Shown: positions 8,202-17,634, numbered from the stretch's first letter. The stretch: DNA of 28,360 bases from Bacillota bacterium (GCA_023228885.1 JALOAJ010000030.1:1-28360); one strand, 5' to 3'. A program made the numbers and translations. The notes: generated by a model from the letters alone, not told the origin.

Positions 8202-8640
8202 ACAATAATCCATGCACCCACGAGGGGTGCGACAATAGAGTTGCCAGTTTTCAGTTGCCAGTTTTCAGTAGCTGTATTTAAGTATCAACAAAGGGTGCGG
8301 CAAATGTGACACGCAGATGACTTTAAAATATGCCCTATTTCAATCCACGCACCCACGAGGGGTGCGACAACAGAGTTGCCAGTTTTCAGTTGCCAGTTTT
8401 CAGTAGTTGTAATTCAAGTATCCACAAATGACGCGACAAATGCGACACGCAGATGGCTTTGAAATATGCCCTATTTCAATCCACGCACCCACGAGGGGTG
8501 CGACAACAGAGTTGTCAGTTTTCAGTTGCCAGTTTTCAGTAGTTGTAATTCAAGTATCCACAAATGACGCGACAAATGCGACACGCAGATGGCTTTGAAA
8601 TATGCCCTATTTCAATCCACGCACCCACGAGGGGTGCGAC
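8202..8640 (-). repeat. Three 135-136 bp tandem units at the old end of the CRISPR array
   Basis: Repeats at 8202-8233 (degenerate), 8337-8368, 8473-8504 and 8609-8640 are separated by ~104 nt instead of ~34 nt. The three long intervals are near-identical to each other. Each begins with a doubled 14 bp unit (AGTTGCCAGTTTTC twice; one copy has a T for C at 8515) and then holds a decayed repeat remnant, clearest in the leftmost unit (ATTTAAG...AAAGGGTGCGGC, about 8275-8301), followed by 35 nt, the normal spacer length. This reads as repeat-spacer-dead repeat-spacer, later duplicated as a block. Confidence 0.85.
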
Positions 8641-11600
8641 TTTCGCCATCATTAGTAAAGTAACAGGTAACAATAATTTCAATCCACGCACCCGCGAGGG
8701 GTGCGACTTAATTGAAAACTTACTTAAAGAAGAATCATTCAAAATTTCAATCCACGCACCCACGAGGGGTGCGACAGTACAATTCCCGCGAAGGGAGGTG
8801 CGCATAATATTTCAATCCACGCACCCACGAGGGGTGCGACCCCTCAACATTGATGTTAACGCTTTGGAATACGGAATTTCAATCCACGCACCCATGAGGG
8901 GTGCGACAATAGAAACGGACACACCCGAGGAAATAGCGAGGTTATTTCAATCCACGCACCCACGAGGGGTGCGACGGCTTTCCACGCTATTCTTTGCGAG
9001 TTTTCTCGATTTCAATCCACGCACCCACGAGGGGTGCGACCGTCCGTTTGTGCCTGCCCGTATCGCTGGAGCATTTATTTCAATCCACGCACCCACGAGG
9101 GGTGCGACCGAAGGCGCAATACAGCGTGATGTTACAGGTATTTGATTTCAATCCACGCACCCACGAGGGGTGCGACGAAGGCGCAATACAGCGTGATGTT
9201 ACAGGTATTTGATTTCAATCCACGCACCCACGAGGGGTGCGACTCCGAGCCGAATTTAACAGCAGAAACAAAAGGCATTTCAATCCACGCACCCACGAGG
9301 GGTGCGACATTTTAGGTTATAAAGGTTTAAAACAGCTTGCAATATTTCAATCCACGCACCCACGAGGGGTGCGACATAAAGTTCCTTGCTAAAAGATATG
9401 AGCAAAAAAATTTCAATCCACGCACCCACGAGGGGTGCGACTTAAATAAGGTATGTATATACTTTTCATCTTTATAATTTCAATCCACGCACCCACGAGG
9501 GGTGCGACTCGATTACGAACAGGCGTTTGCAGGCGTAACAAATTTCAATCCACGCACCCACGAGGGGTGCGACCTTTTTTTCTTTGTTTAGCTTAAGCCA
9601 CTCTTCAATTTCAATCCACGCACCCACGAGGGGTGCGACACATATTTGTCAAGCTGAGGAATATCATAGTTTATTTCAATCCACGCACCCACGAGGGGTG
9701 CGACAACCGAAGCGGCGAAGGCGCAGTATAATGTGTATATTTCAATCCACGCACCCACGAGGGGTGCGACCAAAGAGCAAACAATGAGGTATGTTTTAAC
9801 ATTTATTTCAATCCACGCACCCACGAGGGGTGCGACAGCTTGATTATGCCCTTGAAACACGCTTAATCAAAATTTCAATCCACGCACCCACGAGGGGTGC
9901 GACCGGTATGCTAAGTAAATACTTAAACCAAACAGCGATTTCAATCCACGCACCCACGAGGGGTGCGACAATACGACATAATGTGTTGACTTTCTCGTAC
10001 TTACATTTCAATCCACGCACCCACGAGGGGTGCGACGACGGCATGATAATCAACGCCACCGGCTTTACAAATTTCAATCCACGCACCCACGAGGGGTGCG
10101 ACAATTCGGTTTCTACCCACAACAATATATCCGGATTATTTCAATCCACGCACCCACGAGGGGTGCGACCGATACTGCCCTGCAATAATCATCAGGCATA
10201 GTTTATTTCAATCCACGCACCCACGAGGGGTGCGACGCCAAAGTCTAAGCCACGTTTAACCGTATCAAAAATTTCAATCCACGCACCCACGAGGGGTGCG
10301 ACAATTATATTTCTGCCCCTATTGCGGTGCCGATATATTTCAATCCACGCACCCACGAGGGGTGCGACGTCTTAACCTCGGCTTCGTGCTTATAAGCCTT
10401 TCTATTTCAATCCACGCACCCACGAGGGGTGCGACGGGGCAAGCAAGCAAGTAAGGGTTTCAAGGGATTTATTTCAATCCACGCACCCACGAGGGGTGCG
10501 ACCGTCCGTTTGTGCCTGCCCGTATCGCTGGAGCATTTATTTCAATCCACGCACCCACGAGGGGTGCGACCGCCGCAGTCGGTATATACTGCCAATCCAA
10601 GCGATTTCAATCCACGCACCCACGAGGGGTGCGACCACCCTAACTGCCGCCACATCATAGTACCGTGGATTATTTCAATCCACGCACCCACGAGGGGTGC
10701 GACTATGCTGATATGGTAGCCCGGTCAACCACCAGAATTTCAATCCACGCACCCACGAGGGGTGCGACTTTTGGGTTGGGTGGATTTTATCGCCTTTCGG
10801 ATTTATTTCAATCCACGCACCCACGAGGGGTGCGACGCCTAACGATGGTGGGAAAACACCGCTCCCAAGTGATTTCAATCCACGCACCCACGAGGGGTGC
10901 GACAGATGTTGGTGATGTTGTCATTGACCCAGTAGCAGATTTCAATCCACGCACCCACGAGGGGTGCGACTTCGCGGCGGCTGCAACAGCTGCAACGGCG
11001 GTTATTTCAATCCACGCACCCACGAGGGGTGCGACGGGTTAAATAATGGCTTTATATAGTGGGGTAACAGGTATTTCAATCCACGCACCCACGAGGGGTG
11101 CGACTTTCTAAAACCCGTTGGCAGTTGGGTGTTGGGAATTTCAATCCACGCACCCACGAGGGGTGCGACGCAGCAACCTATTTAAGCGGCGATGCTTACA
11201 TTATTTCAATCCACGCACCCACGAGGGGTGCGACCCAAGCGTTAATGTTTCCCCGTTATCCTAATAGTATTTCAATCCACGCACCCACGAGGGGTGCGAC
11301 ATAAATCACGCTGATATGAATTATCACTTTTGCAATTTCAATCCACGCACCCACGAGGGGTGCGACAATTATATTTCTGCCCCTATTGCGGTGCCGATAT
11401 ATTTCAATCCACGCACCCACGAGGGGTGCGACCATACTGCAAGGCGTAAGCACCGCCGCACAGCTTATTTCAATCCACGCACCCACGAGGGGTGCGACAT
11501 GCTTAAACTTTCAATAAAAGCATTGCCTTGTAGATTTCAATCCACGCACCCACGAGGGGTGCGACAAAACCACTAAAGGCACGCTGCAACAGGCAGACGA

Positions 11601-11961
11601 TTTCAATCCACGCACCCACGAGGGGTGCGACTAATGGCGGTTGAGGAATGGGTAGGTTTATATGGTATTTCAATCCACGCACCCACGAGGGGTGCGACAA
11701 AAGTGCAATAACGGCAAAGGGCACAGGTGTAGCATTTCAATCCACGCACCCACGAGGGGTGCGACGGCGTTACCTGCAATATGGTTATATCCTCGTTAAT
11801 TTCAATCCACGCACCCACGAGGGGTGCGACCGAAATGTATGTTTATAAATTAGGCAACAAGTTTATTTCAATCCACGCACCCACGAGGGGTGCGACATTT
11901 TAGGCAGGTGATTTTATGCTAACTGATTTATTTCAATCCACGCACCCACGAGGGGTGCGAC
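8202..11961 (-). CRISPR. Type I-C CRISPR array, 54 repeats
   Basis: The 32 bp repeat in the transcribed (minus) sense begins GTCGCACCCC, has a GCACCC/GGGTGC stem and ends GGATTGAAAT, the standard I-C form. I count 54 copies, the first at 11930-11961 beside the leader and the last, degenerate, at 8202-8233. Most spacers are 33-36 nt; three intervals at the far end are ~104 nt. Repeats at 8676 and 8876 each carry one substitution, both in the hairpin loop. Identical spacers occur at 9041-9076 and 10503-10538, and at 10303-10336 and 11367-11400; 9109-9144 and 9177-9211 are near-identical neighbours. Direction is set by the cas genes, by the leader position and by decay at the opposite end. Apparent open frames inside the array are artefacts of the repeat. 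Confidence 0.98.
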
Positions 11962-12130
11962 CGCAAATTTGTACATAAATATATTGCCCTACCAATAAAC
12001 TACATACAAACTGCACAAATCTTACTGAAAGTTACAATGCCTATTACAAAACTAACTGTAAAACAATAATCTCACTAAACTAAATTGGTGCGGATGCCCT
12101 TAGCGTTTTATGTTTGCATAGTATTCGCAC
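11962..12130 (-). promoter_or_regulatory. CRISPR leader
   Basis: 169 bp of AT-rich non-coding DNA between the cas2 stop and the first repeat, ending ...ACAAATTTGCG against the repeat. It should hold the pre-crRNA promoter and the integration signals for Cas1-Cas2. I see no convincing -35/-10 pair, so the promoter is not placed. Confidence 0.75.
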
Positions 12131-12439
12131 TCAGATAACAAGGGGAGATTCCAAATCTATGGATGGTTTCGCCCCAACATGTTCCACTTTGTTTTTATAA
12201 TTGTTTCCCAAATAGTAAAACCTAAGGCTGTCAGTATTTTTGTCTATAATTTTACAAAGTATGTTTTTAACCTCAACGGCCTTTGCGTTATCAAGAATAC
12301 ATTCAAAAACTGAATTTTGAACCCTTTGTCCATAATTAACGCATTGCTTTGCAACCTTTCTAAGCCGTTTTCTGCCGGCCAAGGTTTCCGTGTTTACATC
12401 ATATGTAATTATAACTAAAATGCTCTCACCTACTTCCAC
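12131..12439 (-). CDS. cas2: CRISPR-associated protein Cas2
   Basis: Cas2 forms the structural core of the Cas1-Cas2 integrase that inserts new spacers. The sequence has the family's first strand (LVIITYDVNTE) followed by GRKRLRKVAK and NYGQRVQNSVFEC, typical of I-C Cas2. The ORF can open at GTG 12439 (102 residues, overlapping cas1 by 10 nt), but no RBS precedes that codon. Six codons later an ATT at 12419-12421 has AGGTGAGA about 8 nt upstream and gives a 96-residue protein that starts exactly where other I-C Cas2 proteins do. I therefore suspect an ATT start, with GTG as the conservative alternative. It is the last gene of the cas operon. Confidence 0.95.
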   Translation of the reverse strand: MEVGESILVIITYDVNTETLAGRKRLRKVAKQCVNYGQRVQNSVFECILDNAKAVEVKNILCKIIDKNTDSLRFYYLGNNYKNKVEHVGAKPSIDLESPLVI

Positions 12440-13461
12440 ATAAAAGGCGGGTATTCGTCAGAATCTCCGCGGATAAATCGAGCTAATAACAAAGCTTGCG
12501 CAAAAGGCAACATGCCCCACTCAATTTTTTCTTCTAAAAATGGATGTGTTATTTTCTCTTGCTTTTTTGTCTGCCAAGCCGATAAAAAGGTTTTTCTTCC
12601 CTCATCTTCCATAATAGCGGCTCCGTTTTCTTTTGCAAAGAAATCTTTGCCTTTTATCATTTTTTTGTTTATGAGAGTGAGAACAAACCTATCCGCAAAT
12701 ACACTCCTAAACTCCTCCATTAAATCCAAAGCAAGGGATGCCCTGCCCGGTCTATCCCTGTGCAAAAAACCAACATAGGGGTCTAATCCTACCGTTTCCA
12801 ATGCAGAACAACACATATTGGCAAGAAGCGCATATGCAAATGACAGCATGGCATTCACATTATCCGTTGGAGGGCGCCTATTTCTTCCTTTAAAGTAAAA
12901 TTCATCTTTTTGTTGAAGAATTAGATCATCAAAAGCAGAAAAATATACCGATGCCGCCTCTCCCTCCGTTCCCCTTAGTTCTTCAAGGGTTTCAATGTTT
13001 TTAAGCTGTTTTAATGAGTTGGATAAAAATGTTGACTTTTCCTTATGCTTATTGGTATCAGTTATCAAAGGATAATCCCTTATTGCCCTCTCAATCACCC
13101 ATTTTGAGTTGTATATTTTCCCGATTAAAAAGTTTTTGGCAATGCTGTTACTTTGAAATGTGCAGTCTGAAATTCTATATTGTTGTTTTCTAAGCAAAAC
13201 ATTACCTCTTGTTTCCCCCGACACCCGGGCAAGAAATCGACCGTTTTTGCTTAAAAAACAAATGGAAATATTCCTTTCGGCACACGCACCCATTAGCGCA
13301 GGGCTTGCCCCCGAGTAACCGAAAGTTACTATTTCTCCAATATTATGCAACGGAACTCTTGCTACAACATTATTATCCTGTGTAACAACTACATTTTTAC
13401 CATCAAGGGAAAGATACCTATCCGGGGTGGTTACATAAAGGGTGTTAAGTAGCTTTTTCAT
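12430..13461 (-). CDS. cas1: CRISPR-associated endonuclease/integrase Cas1 (type I-C)
   Basis: 343 residues, a normal length for I-C Cas1. It is the catalytic subunit of the spacer integrase. The N-terminal beta domain (to about residue 75) precedes the helical catalytic domain. The metal-binding residues are visible as E166 in RGTEGEAA, H234 in GFLHRDRPGR and the acidic patch D246/E249 in LDLMEEF. The start ATG follows GAGGTATAACACT and lies 4 nt after the cas4 stop; the 3' end overlaps the cas2 ORF. Nothing suggests inactivation. Confidence 0.97.
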   Translation of the reverse strand: MKKLLNTLYVTTPDRYLSLDGKNVVVTQDNNVVARVPLHNIGEIVTFGYSGASPALMGACAERNISICFLSKNGRFLARVSGETRGNVLLRKQQYRISDCTFQSNSIAKNFLIGKIYNSKWVIERAIRDYPLITDTNKHKEKSTFLSNSLKQLKNIETLEELRGTEGEAASVYFSAFDDLILQQKDEFYFKGRNRRPPTDNVNAMLSFAYALLANMCCSALETVGLDPYVGFLHRDRPGRASLALDLMEEFRSVFADRFVLTLINKKMIKGKDFFAKENGAAIMEDEGRKTFLSAWQTKKQEKITHPFLEEKIEWGMLPFAQALLLARFIRGDSDEYPPFMWK

Positions 13462-13465
13462 AGTG

Positions 13466-14128
13466 TTATACCTCGTTCAACATTTTTTGAATATACCCTT
13501 TCGCTGACTTGCTTTTGCAAAGCACAGGCAAGCAAAGGTCATTAAGAGAGCATGAGTTGCAACTTTTTGAAGGCTTAACCCTTGGTGTGTGCCCCCTTTC
13601 AAAAAGCATATGCATCTGTTGGAATATATCCGTCACCTTTTCCTTTAGTTCGTGGGTTATTTCAATCTTTTCCCTATGCCTTGTCTGACCGTAAAATAAA
13701 TAACCGCTGTTTACATCGCAACACAGCATTTCTTCCAAACACATTGCCTGAGCAGCAAGTTGAAGGGTATCAACCTCTGTCTTTTTAGGAACGCCCTTTT
13801 TATACTCAACTGGATAAGGGGTATACCGTCCTTGGCGCCCTTTAATTTTTACACCGCTTTTGTCTAAATGAAATTCAACTACATCGCATTCCCCACTTAT
13901 TCCAAGGGCGGAAGAATGAACAGGCATTGCCCGCGAAGTAATAATGTTGCCTCGTTTTTCGGTTATGGCACCATCATGAACCTTTTCATGGAACACATTG
14001 CCGATAGCGGTGTGATAGTTCTCTTGCCATAGGTTTTCTATATGAATTAGCGCCCATTGTCGTTTACAAAAGGCAAAATGCTGTATGCCCGATAGCATTA
14101 AATATTCTTCTTGCTTATACTCCTTCAT
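13466..14128 (-). CDS. cas4: CRISPR-associated exonuclease Cas4
   Basis: 220 residues from the ATG at 14128; a TTG three codons upstream is possible, but the chosen start gives the usual MKEYKxEEYLMLSGIQHF beginning. Cas4 trims prespacers and helps select PAM-bearing ones before integration. A RecB-type nuclease core is visible: H47, D82 in GECDVVEF, E108-x-K110 in PVEYKKG, and a Q-rich helix LQLAAQ. The Fe-S cysteines are C21 and the C-terminal C190/C193/C199 set (CNSCSLNDLC). It overlaps the 3' end of cas7 by 14 nt, so translation is probably coupled. Confidence 0.96.
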   Translation of the reverse strand: MKEYKQEEYLMLSGIQHFAFCKRQWALIHIENLWQENYHTAIGNVFHEKVHDGAITEKRGNIITSRAMPVHSSALGISGECDVVEFHLDKSGVKIKGRQGRYTPYPVEYKKGVPKKTEVDTLQLAAQAMCLEEMLCCDVNSGYLFYGQTRHREKIEITHELKEKVTDIFQQMHMLFERGHTPRVKPSKSCNSCSLNDLCLPVLCKSKSAKGYIQKMLNEV

Positions 14129-14978
14129 AAATATCAAGCTTTAAGCCCTCAAGCGGACCTTCGGTAATTTCATAATCATCTATACTTTTTGGAGCCGATA
14201 CCCCAAACCTTTTTGTTATAGATACGCTGTCATGGACTTTCTTCGTGGAATATTGACCTATCTTATTGTTGTGGCTCCACCAATAAAGCTTATGAATATT
14301 CATGCTGCCATCAGGTCTTGCAGCGGAAGTATCGTTTATAAAAAGTGTTTTTATTGATTCTTTTATTTTTTCGGCATCTTGTTGGCTGAAGTTTGTTTTT
14401 TCCGCCAGTTGAACATTTATGCTGCCCTTTAGTATGTAAACGCCAAAATCAACCCTATGTTTCATGCCCATTGTATCGGAGGCTTTTCCGCTCGCTCCCG
14501 ATTCGCTGTTTACGCTTTTTGTTATTTGTATGCTTGACACCTCAACCGTATCCACGCTAAATGCGGGATGTATTGAAACAGGCCCCCTTACACCAACAGA
14601 AAGGTCGGAACCTTTAAAAGCGAAAACTTGCCCGAAACTTCTAACATCCATCCATTCTTCACAAGCTATTTCTGAATAAACATCCCTGCTTGCATTTTTC
14701 CCTTTTTTCAACTCATCTTTTAACACCTGATTGCTGTCTGCTCTTTCCCTAAGGCTGCTGTGTCCGTCGTTGTTTTTGTCATCAGATTGAACAAACACAT
14801 TTTCCCCCATATCCATTAGGCGGTTTCTGATTTTACGCTTTAAACAAACATCAGAAATTTCACCAAACCCGTCAATTGTAGTTCGGGGCATATTATTGTT
14901 TAGCGGGTCGCCGTTTGGATTTGCGTTAGTAACTGTAATAATTGCCTTAAAATCAATTTTATTTTGCAATGCGCCCAT
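14115..14978 (-). CDS. cas7: Cascade backbone protein Cas7 (Csd2, type I-C)
   Basis: 287 residues, typical for Csd2. Cas7 subunits polymerise along the crRNA spacer to form the Cascade backbone. The N-terminal ITVTNANPNGDPLNNN and RTTIDGFGEISDVCLKRKIR match the family's RRM-like start, and the glycine-rich GVRGPVSIHPAFSVDTV region follows. The ATG is preceded by GAGGAGG, which lies inside the last codons of cas8c, two bases upstream. Confidence 0.96.
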   Translation of the reverse strand: MGALQNKIDFKAIITVTNANPNGDPLNNNMPRTTIDGFGEISDVCLKRKIRNRLMDMGENVFVQSDDKNNDGHSSLRERADSNQVLKDELKKGKNASRDVYSEIACEEWMDVRSFGQVFAFKGSDLSVGVRGPVSIHPAFSVDTVEVSSIQITKSVNSESGASGKASDTMGMKHRVDFGVYILKGSINVQLAEKTNFSQQDAEKIKESIKTLFINDTSAARPDGSMNIHKLYWWSHNNKIGQYSTKKVHDSVSITKRFGVSAPKSIDDYEITEGPLEGLKLDIYEGV

Positions 14979-14980
14979 TT

Positions 14981-16864
14981 TTATTCCTCCTCCGTAATTT
15001 CATTTTCTTTTGATTTGTTAAACAAAGCCTGCCGTTGGGTATCAAAACCCAAAACCATGCAGCCGTCTAAATTCGAAGCAGCTGCAAATTCCTCAGGCTC
15101 AATCCGACCGGATATTTCACCCAAAAGCCGATACAGCCATGAGCCTTTTACCCCAAGGGTTTGTTTATAGGGAATAAGCTTGTTGTTTATGACCGCCCAT
15201 GTTGTTGCGGGCGAGGTGGAAAACCGTGTAAAATATCGAATGGCGTTAGTTGATCTTACATCACCCCCGCCGCCCTTGCTTTTAAGAGCCCGGCTTTCGA
15301 TTGCATCGGCAACCGCTAAGAGTCTGCCGCAATTGTATGCTAAATTGTCCGTTTGCTTAACCTCCATTGTGTATTCCTCCTTTTTATAATCATAAAGATA
15401 TTTTCTGTAAACCGCACAGCATACCGTTAAAACTTTGTACCAGTTATGTGTTTCTTGATAGTTTTGCGGCTGCTTGGCTTTTCCAACAAGCTTTATCGCA
15501 ATATCCTTTGGAATCTTTCGCCCATCTATTACGCAAGGCAAAATCCGCTCTACTGCATTTGAAGCAATTTTATCATCCGACTTTATAATTTTATTCTGCT
15601 CCGTCCCGTATGCTGCTGTTGCAATAGTGTGGGGGGATGGTGCGCCGTCAAAAGGTGCAATCTTTTTATCCTTAAATTTATAATGATGATGCCACGATGT
15701 TGTTTTATGCCAGTTTTTGATGTTGTCGATAAGTTCATGCCCCTCAAGCCCGCTGTATTCACGATAAAATATAATTGACATTCTGCCTGTGGTAGCCGCA
15801 TCGAGCCCTATTAATGCAAGCTTTGCATCGGGGGTTATTTCGGCTTTGTAACCTTTTATAGCGTTGTTAAACTCTTTTGACAGACCTTTCCTTGTAATAT
15901 CTTTATCATCGCCAAAAGCAATGTGCGATGAAAGCATTTCTGCAAAATCCGCGGTATCGCTTAAAAGCGCAGGTGTTTTTTGAACCTTTGTTCCCCATAA
16001 TACAAAAACTTTATCTCCCGCTCTTTGCCCTTGATTGCTAATTAACCATTTTAAAGCGTTGTGCGCCTTTTGCGAAACCTCATAGCCCAAAGTTGCAGCT
16101 TCTTCCGCAGTATGGAACCGTCCTTTAAATGTAAAGTTTGAAATATCATTAGCGGAAATTAGTTTTGCCTTATCTCCCGTATGGCGTATTTTTGAAGGAT
16201 GATTGTTCGAGCAGGCGGTTACTTCTCCTTTTGCATAACAAAAGCTTTTGTTCTCCTGCTTGGAAAGGTAGTAATCTATGTAATTGTTAATTGTTTTGTC
16301 ATCCTGCCACACCGCGTCTTGTTCACTTTCTTTGGTTACAACCCTAAACCGTACAAAGGCATCTGCCTGCCCGCCTGCTGCAAGCTTGATATCTTCGGCT
16401 TGAAATTTATCTGTCAACTTGCTGTTTTCGCCAATCGACATTACACCAAAGCGAATTAAATCAAAAATCAGCTGTCCCTTTGCCAAATAGTTATAGATAA
16501 TGTTTACCTTGCCGCTTGAAAATTTGGATTTACTCCATCCTTTCAGTTGTTCGATATAACTGTCATAATAATCCCTCTTTTTTTGCCCCGTATATTTTTC
16601 ATAATCTCCTGAAAGGTATTGAAGCTTATCGCATAGCGGGTGGGGGGCTATTCCGCTTGACCTGCTTGCAGAGGCTTCGGTCACGGGAATTAGTGTCGAG
16701 GCATTTTCTTTATCCACAAATGAAGCGGCAATCATTTCGCTGTTTGAATTTAAAATAACTTCAATATGAGCATTTTGAGTTGAGTGTGCAATAGGTAACA
16801 AACCTTCGCTGTCTTGCTTTATTATGTTTTCATAAGTTTCATAAAGGGTTGTTATCCAACTCAA
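14981..16864 (-). CDS. cas8c: Cascade large subunit Cas8c (Csd1)
   Basis: 627 residues, in the size range of Csd1. Cas8c recognises the PAM and starts R-loop formation. It has the family's N-terminal short helix (SWITTLYETY), a central NQGQRAGDKVFVLWGT segment, LALIGLDAATTGRMSIIFYRE and the C-terminal CGRLLAVADAIE and RYFTRFSTSPATTW blocks. The C-terminal part may also encode the internally initiated Cas11c known in I-C systems; I did not find a decisive internal RBS. The start is a TTG with AGGAGG 9 nt upstream, inside the end of cas5c (26 nt overlap), so expression is probably coupled to cas5c. Confidence 0.95.
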   Translation of the reverse strand: MSWITTLYETYENIIKQDSEGLLPIAHSTQNAHIEVILNSNSEMIAASFVDKENASTLIPVTEASASRSSGIAPHPLCDKLQYLSGDYEKYTGQKKRDYYDSYIEQLKGWSKSKFSSGKVNIIYNYLAKGQLIFDLIRFGVMSIGENSKLTDKFQAEDIKLAAGGQADAFVRFRVVTKESEQDAVWQDDKTINNYIDYYLSKQENKSFCYAKGEVTACSNNHPSKIRHTGDKAKLISANDISNFTFKGRFHTAEEAATLGYEVSQKAHNALKWLISNQGQRAGDKVFVLWGTKVQKTPALLSDTADFAEMLSSHIAFGDDKDITRKGLSKEFNNAIKGYKAEITPDAKLALIGLDAATTGRMSIIFYREYSGLEGHELIDNIKNWHKTTSWHHHYKFKDKKIAPFDGAPSPHTIATAAYGTEQNKIIKSDDKIASNAVERILPCVIDGRKIPKDIAIKLVGKAKQPQNYQETHNWYKVLTVCCAVYRKYLYDYKKEEYTMEVKQTDNLAYNCGRLLAVADAIESRALKSKGGGGDVRSTNAIRYFTRFSTSPATTWAVINNKLIPYKQTLGVKGSWLYRLLGEISGRIEPEEFAAASNLDGCMVLGFDTQRQALFNKSKENEITEEE

Positions 16865-17588
16865 TTTCCGTCACCTCCTCATTATATTCGTCCAACAGTT
16901 GAAATTCGTCAAAGCCTGCATAATTACTTTCGTCAAAGATTTTAGGCAACATCCTCCGCACAACCACTTCCTTAGGACAATCTTCCGGCTTGCAAAATTC
17001 CACTACCCCATTTATCATTTTGGGGTACCAAAATTTTGTTATAAGCTGATTTTTCCCATTTTCGTCAGGATAGCTTAACGAGTGATATTGCATACCGAAC
17101 TCCATTTCACCCATATCGTGATAATAGCTTTTCTCCGCATCAAAATTTACAGGTTCAACATACGCCTGACATTCCCTTGCGCCAAGAAATATATCACGCC
17201 TCCCACCCTTTTCAAGGGAGCGCTTTGTAATAAAATAGTGCTTATTTTCGTTATGGTCCTTTTTCAATTCGGGTCTGCCGCAGTTAAATTCAAAATGACA
17301 ACAAACAACATACTCCACATCTTTAAGATACAAATATCTTGACAGGTCATTTCCTCCGCCGTACTTTATGGGTCTTATTCCTTTTGATTCTGTTTGAATT
17401 TTGCTGATAACCTTAACCTTGTCTACAAACCATATAATAGAGGGCTTCCAATATATTGATTCGCAAATGCCCTTTAAGGCTTGATAGGTGGGCAAGGTTA
17501 GGGTTGACTTTTCGCCGCCGATTTTTGTAATTGGGTCTGTGAACAAGGCATACTTTCCTGACACTTTAAATGTTATACCATTTCTCAT
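16839..17588 (-). CDS. cas5c: Cascade subunit and pre-crRNA endoribonuclease Cas5c (Cas5d)
   Basis: 249 residues from the ATG at 17588, which has GGAAAGG 8 nt upstream; a TTG eight codons earlier is less likely. Type I-C lacks Cas6, and Cas5c cuts the repeat itself. With this start, Y46 (SIYWKPS) and K116-H117 (NENKHYF) fall at the same numbers reported as important in Bacillus halodurans Cas5d, which supports both the activity and the start. The expected cut after position 21 of the repeat would leave an 11-nt 5' handle. Other family features are RRDIFLGARECQAYVEP and the tail QLLDEYNEEVTEIE. It overlaps cas8c. Confidence 0.96.
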   Translation of the reverse strand: MRNGITFKVSGKYALFTDPITKIGGEKSTLTLPTYQALKGICESIYWKPSIIWFVDKVKVISKIQTESKGIRPIKYGGGNDLSRYLYLKDVEYVVCCHFEFNCGRPELKKDHNENKHYFITKRSLEKGGRRDIFLGARECQAYVEPVNFDAEKSYYHDMGEMEFGMQYHSLSYPDENGKNQLITKFWYPKMINGVVEFCKPEDCPKEVVVRRMLPKIFDESNYAGFDEFQLLDEYNEEVTEIELDNNPL

Positions 17589-17634
17589 ATGAAGCGCCTT
17601 TCCGGCCCACAAAAGTATATTAAAATTTGCGCTT

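Noticed and set aside
8536..11848. Many short open frames on both strands with repeated peptides such as STHPRGVR, NPRTHEGCD and VAPLVGAWIEI
   Set aside because: They are translations of the CRISPR repeat in different frames; they have no RBS and are interrupted at repeat-spaced intervals.
11962..12130. A -35/-10 pair in the leader (TTGTAT, 17 bp, CAATAT)
   Set aside because: Both boxes match the consensus poorly and several equally weak pairs exist, so no promoter position is claimed.
13582..13788. Plus-strand small frames opposite cas genes (also around 12512, 15180, 18267 and 19165)
   Set aside because: Antisense shadows of intact cas genes without RBS or recognisable products.
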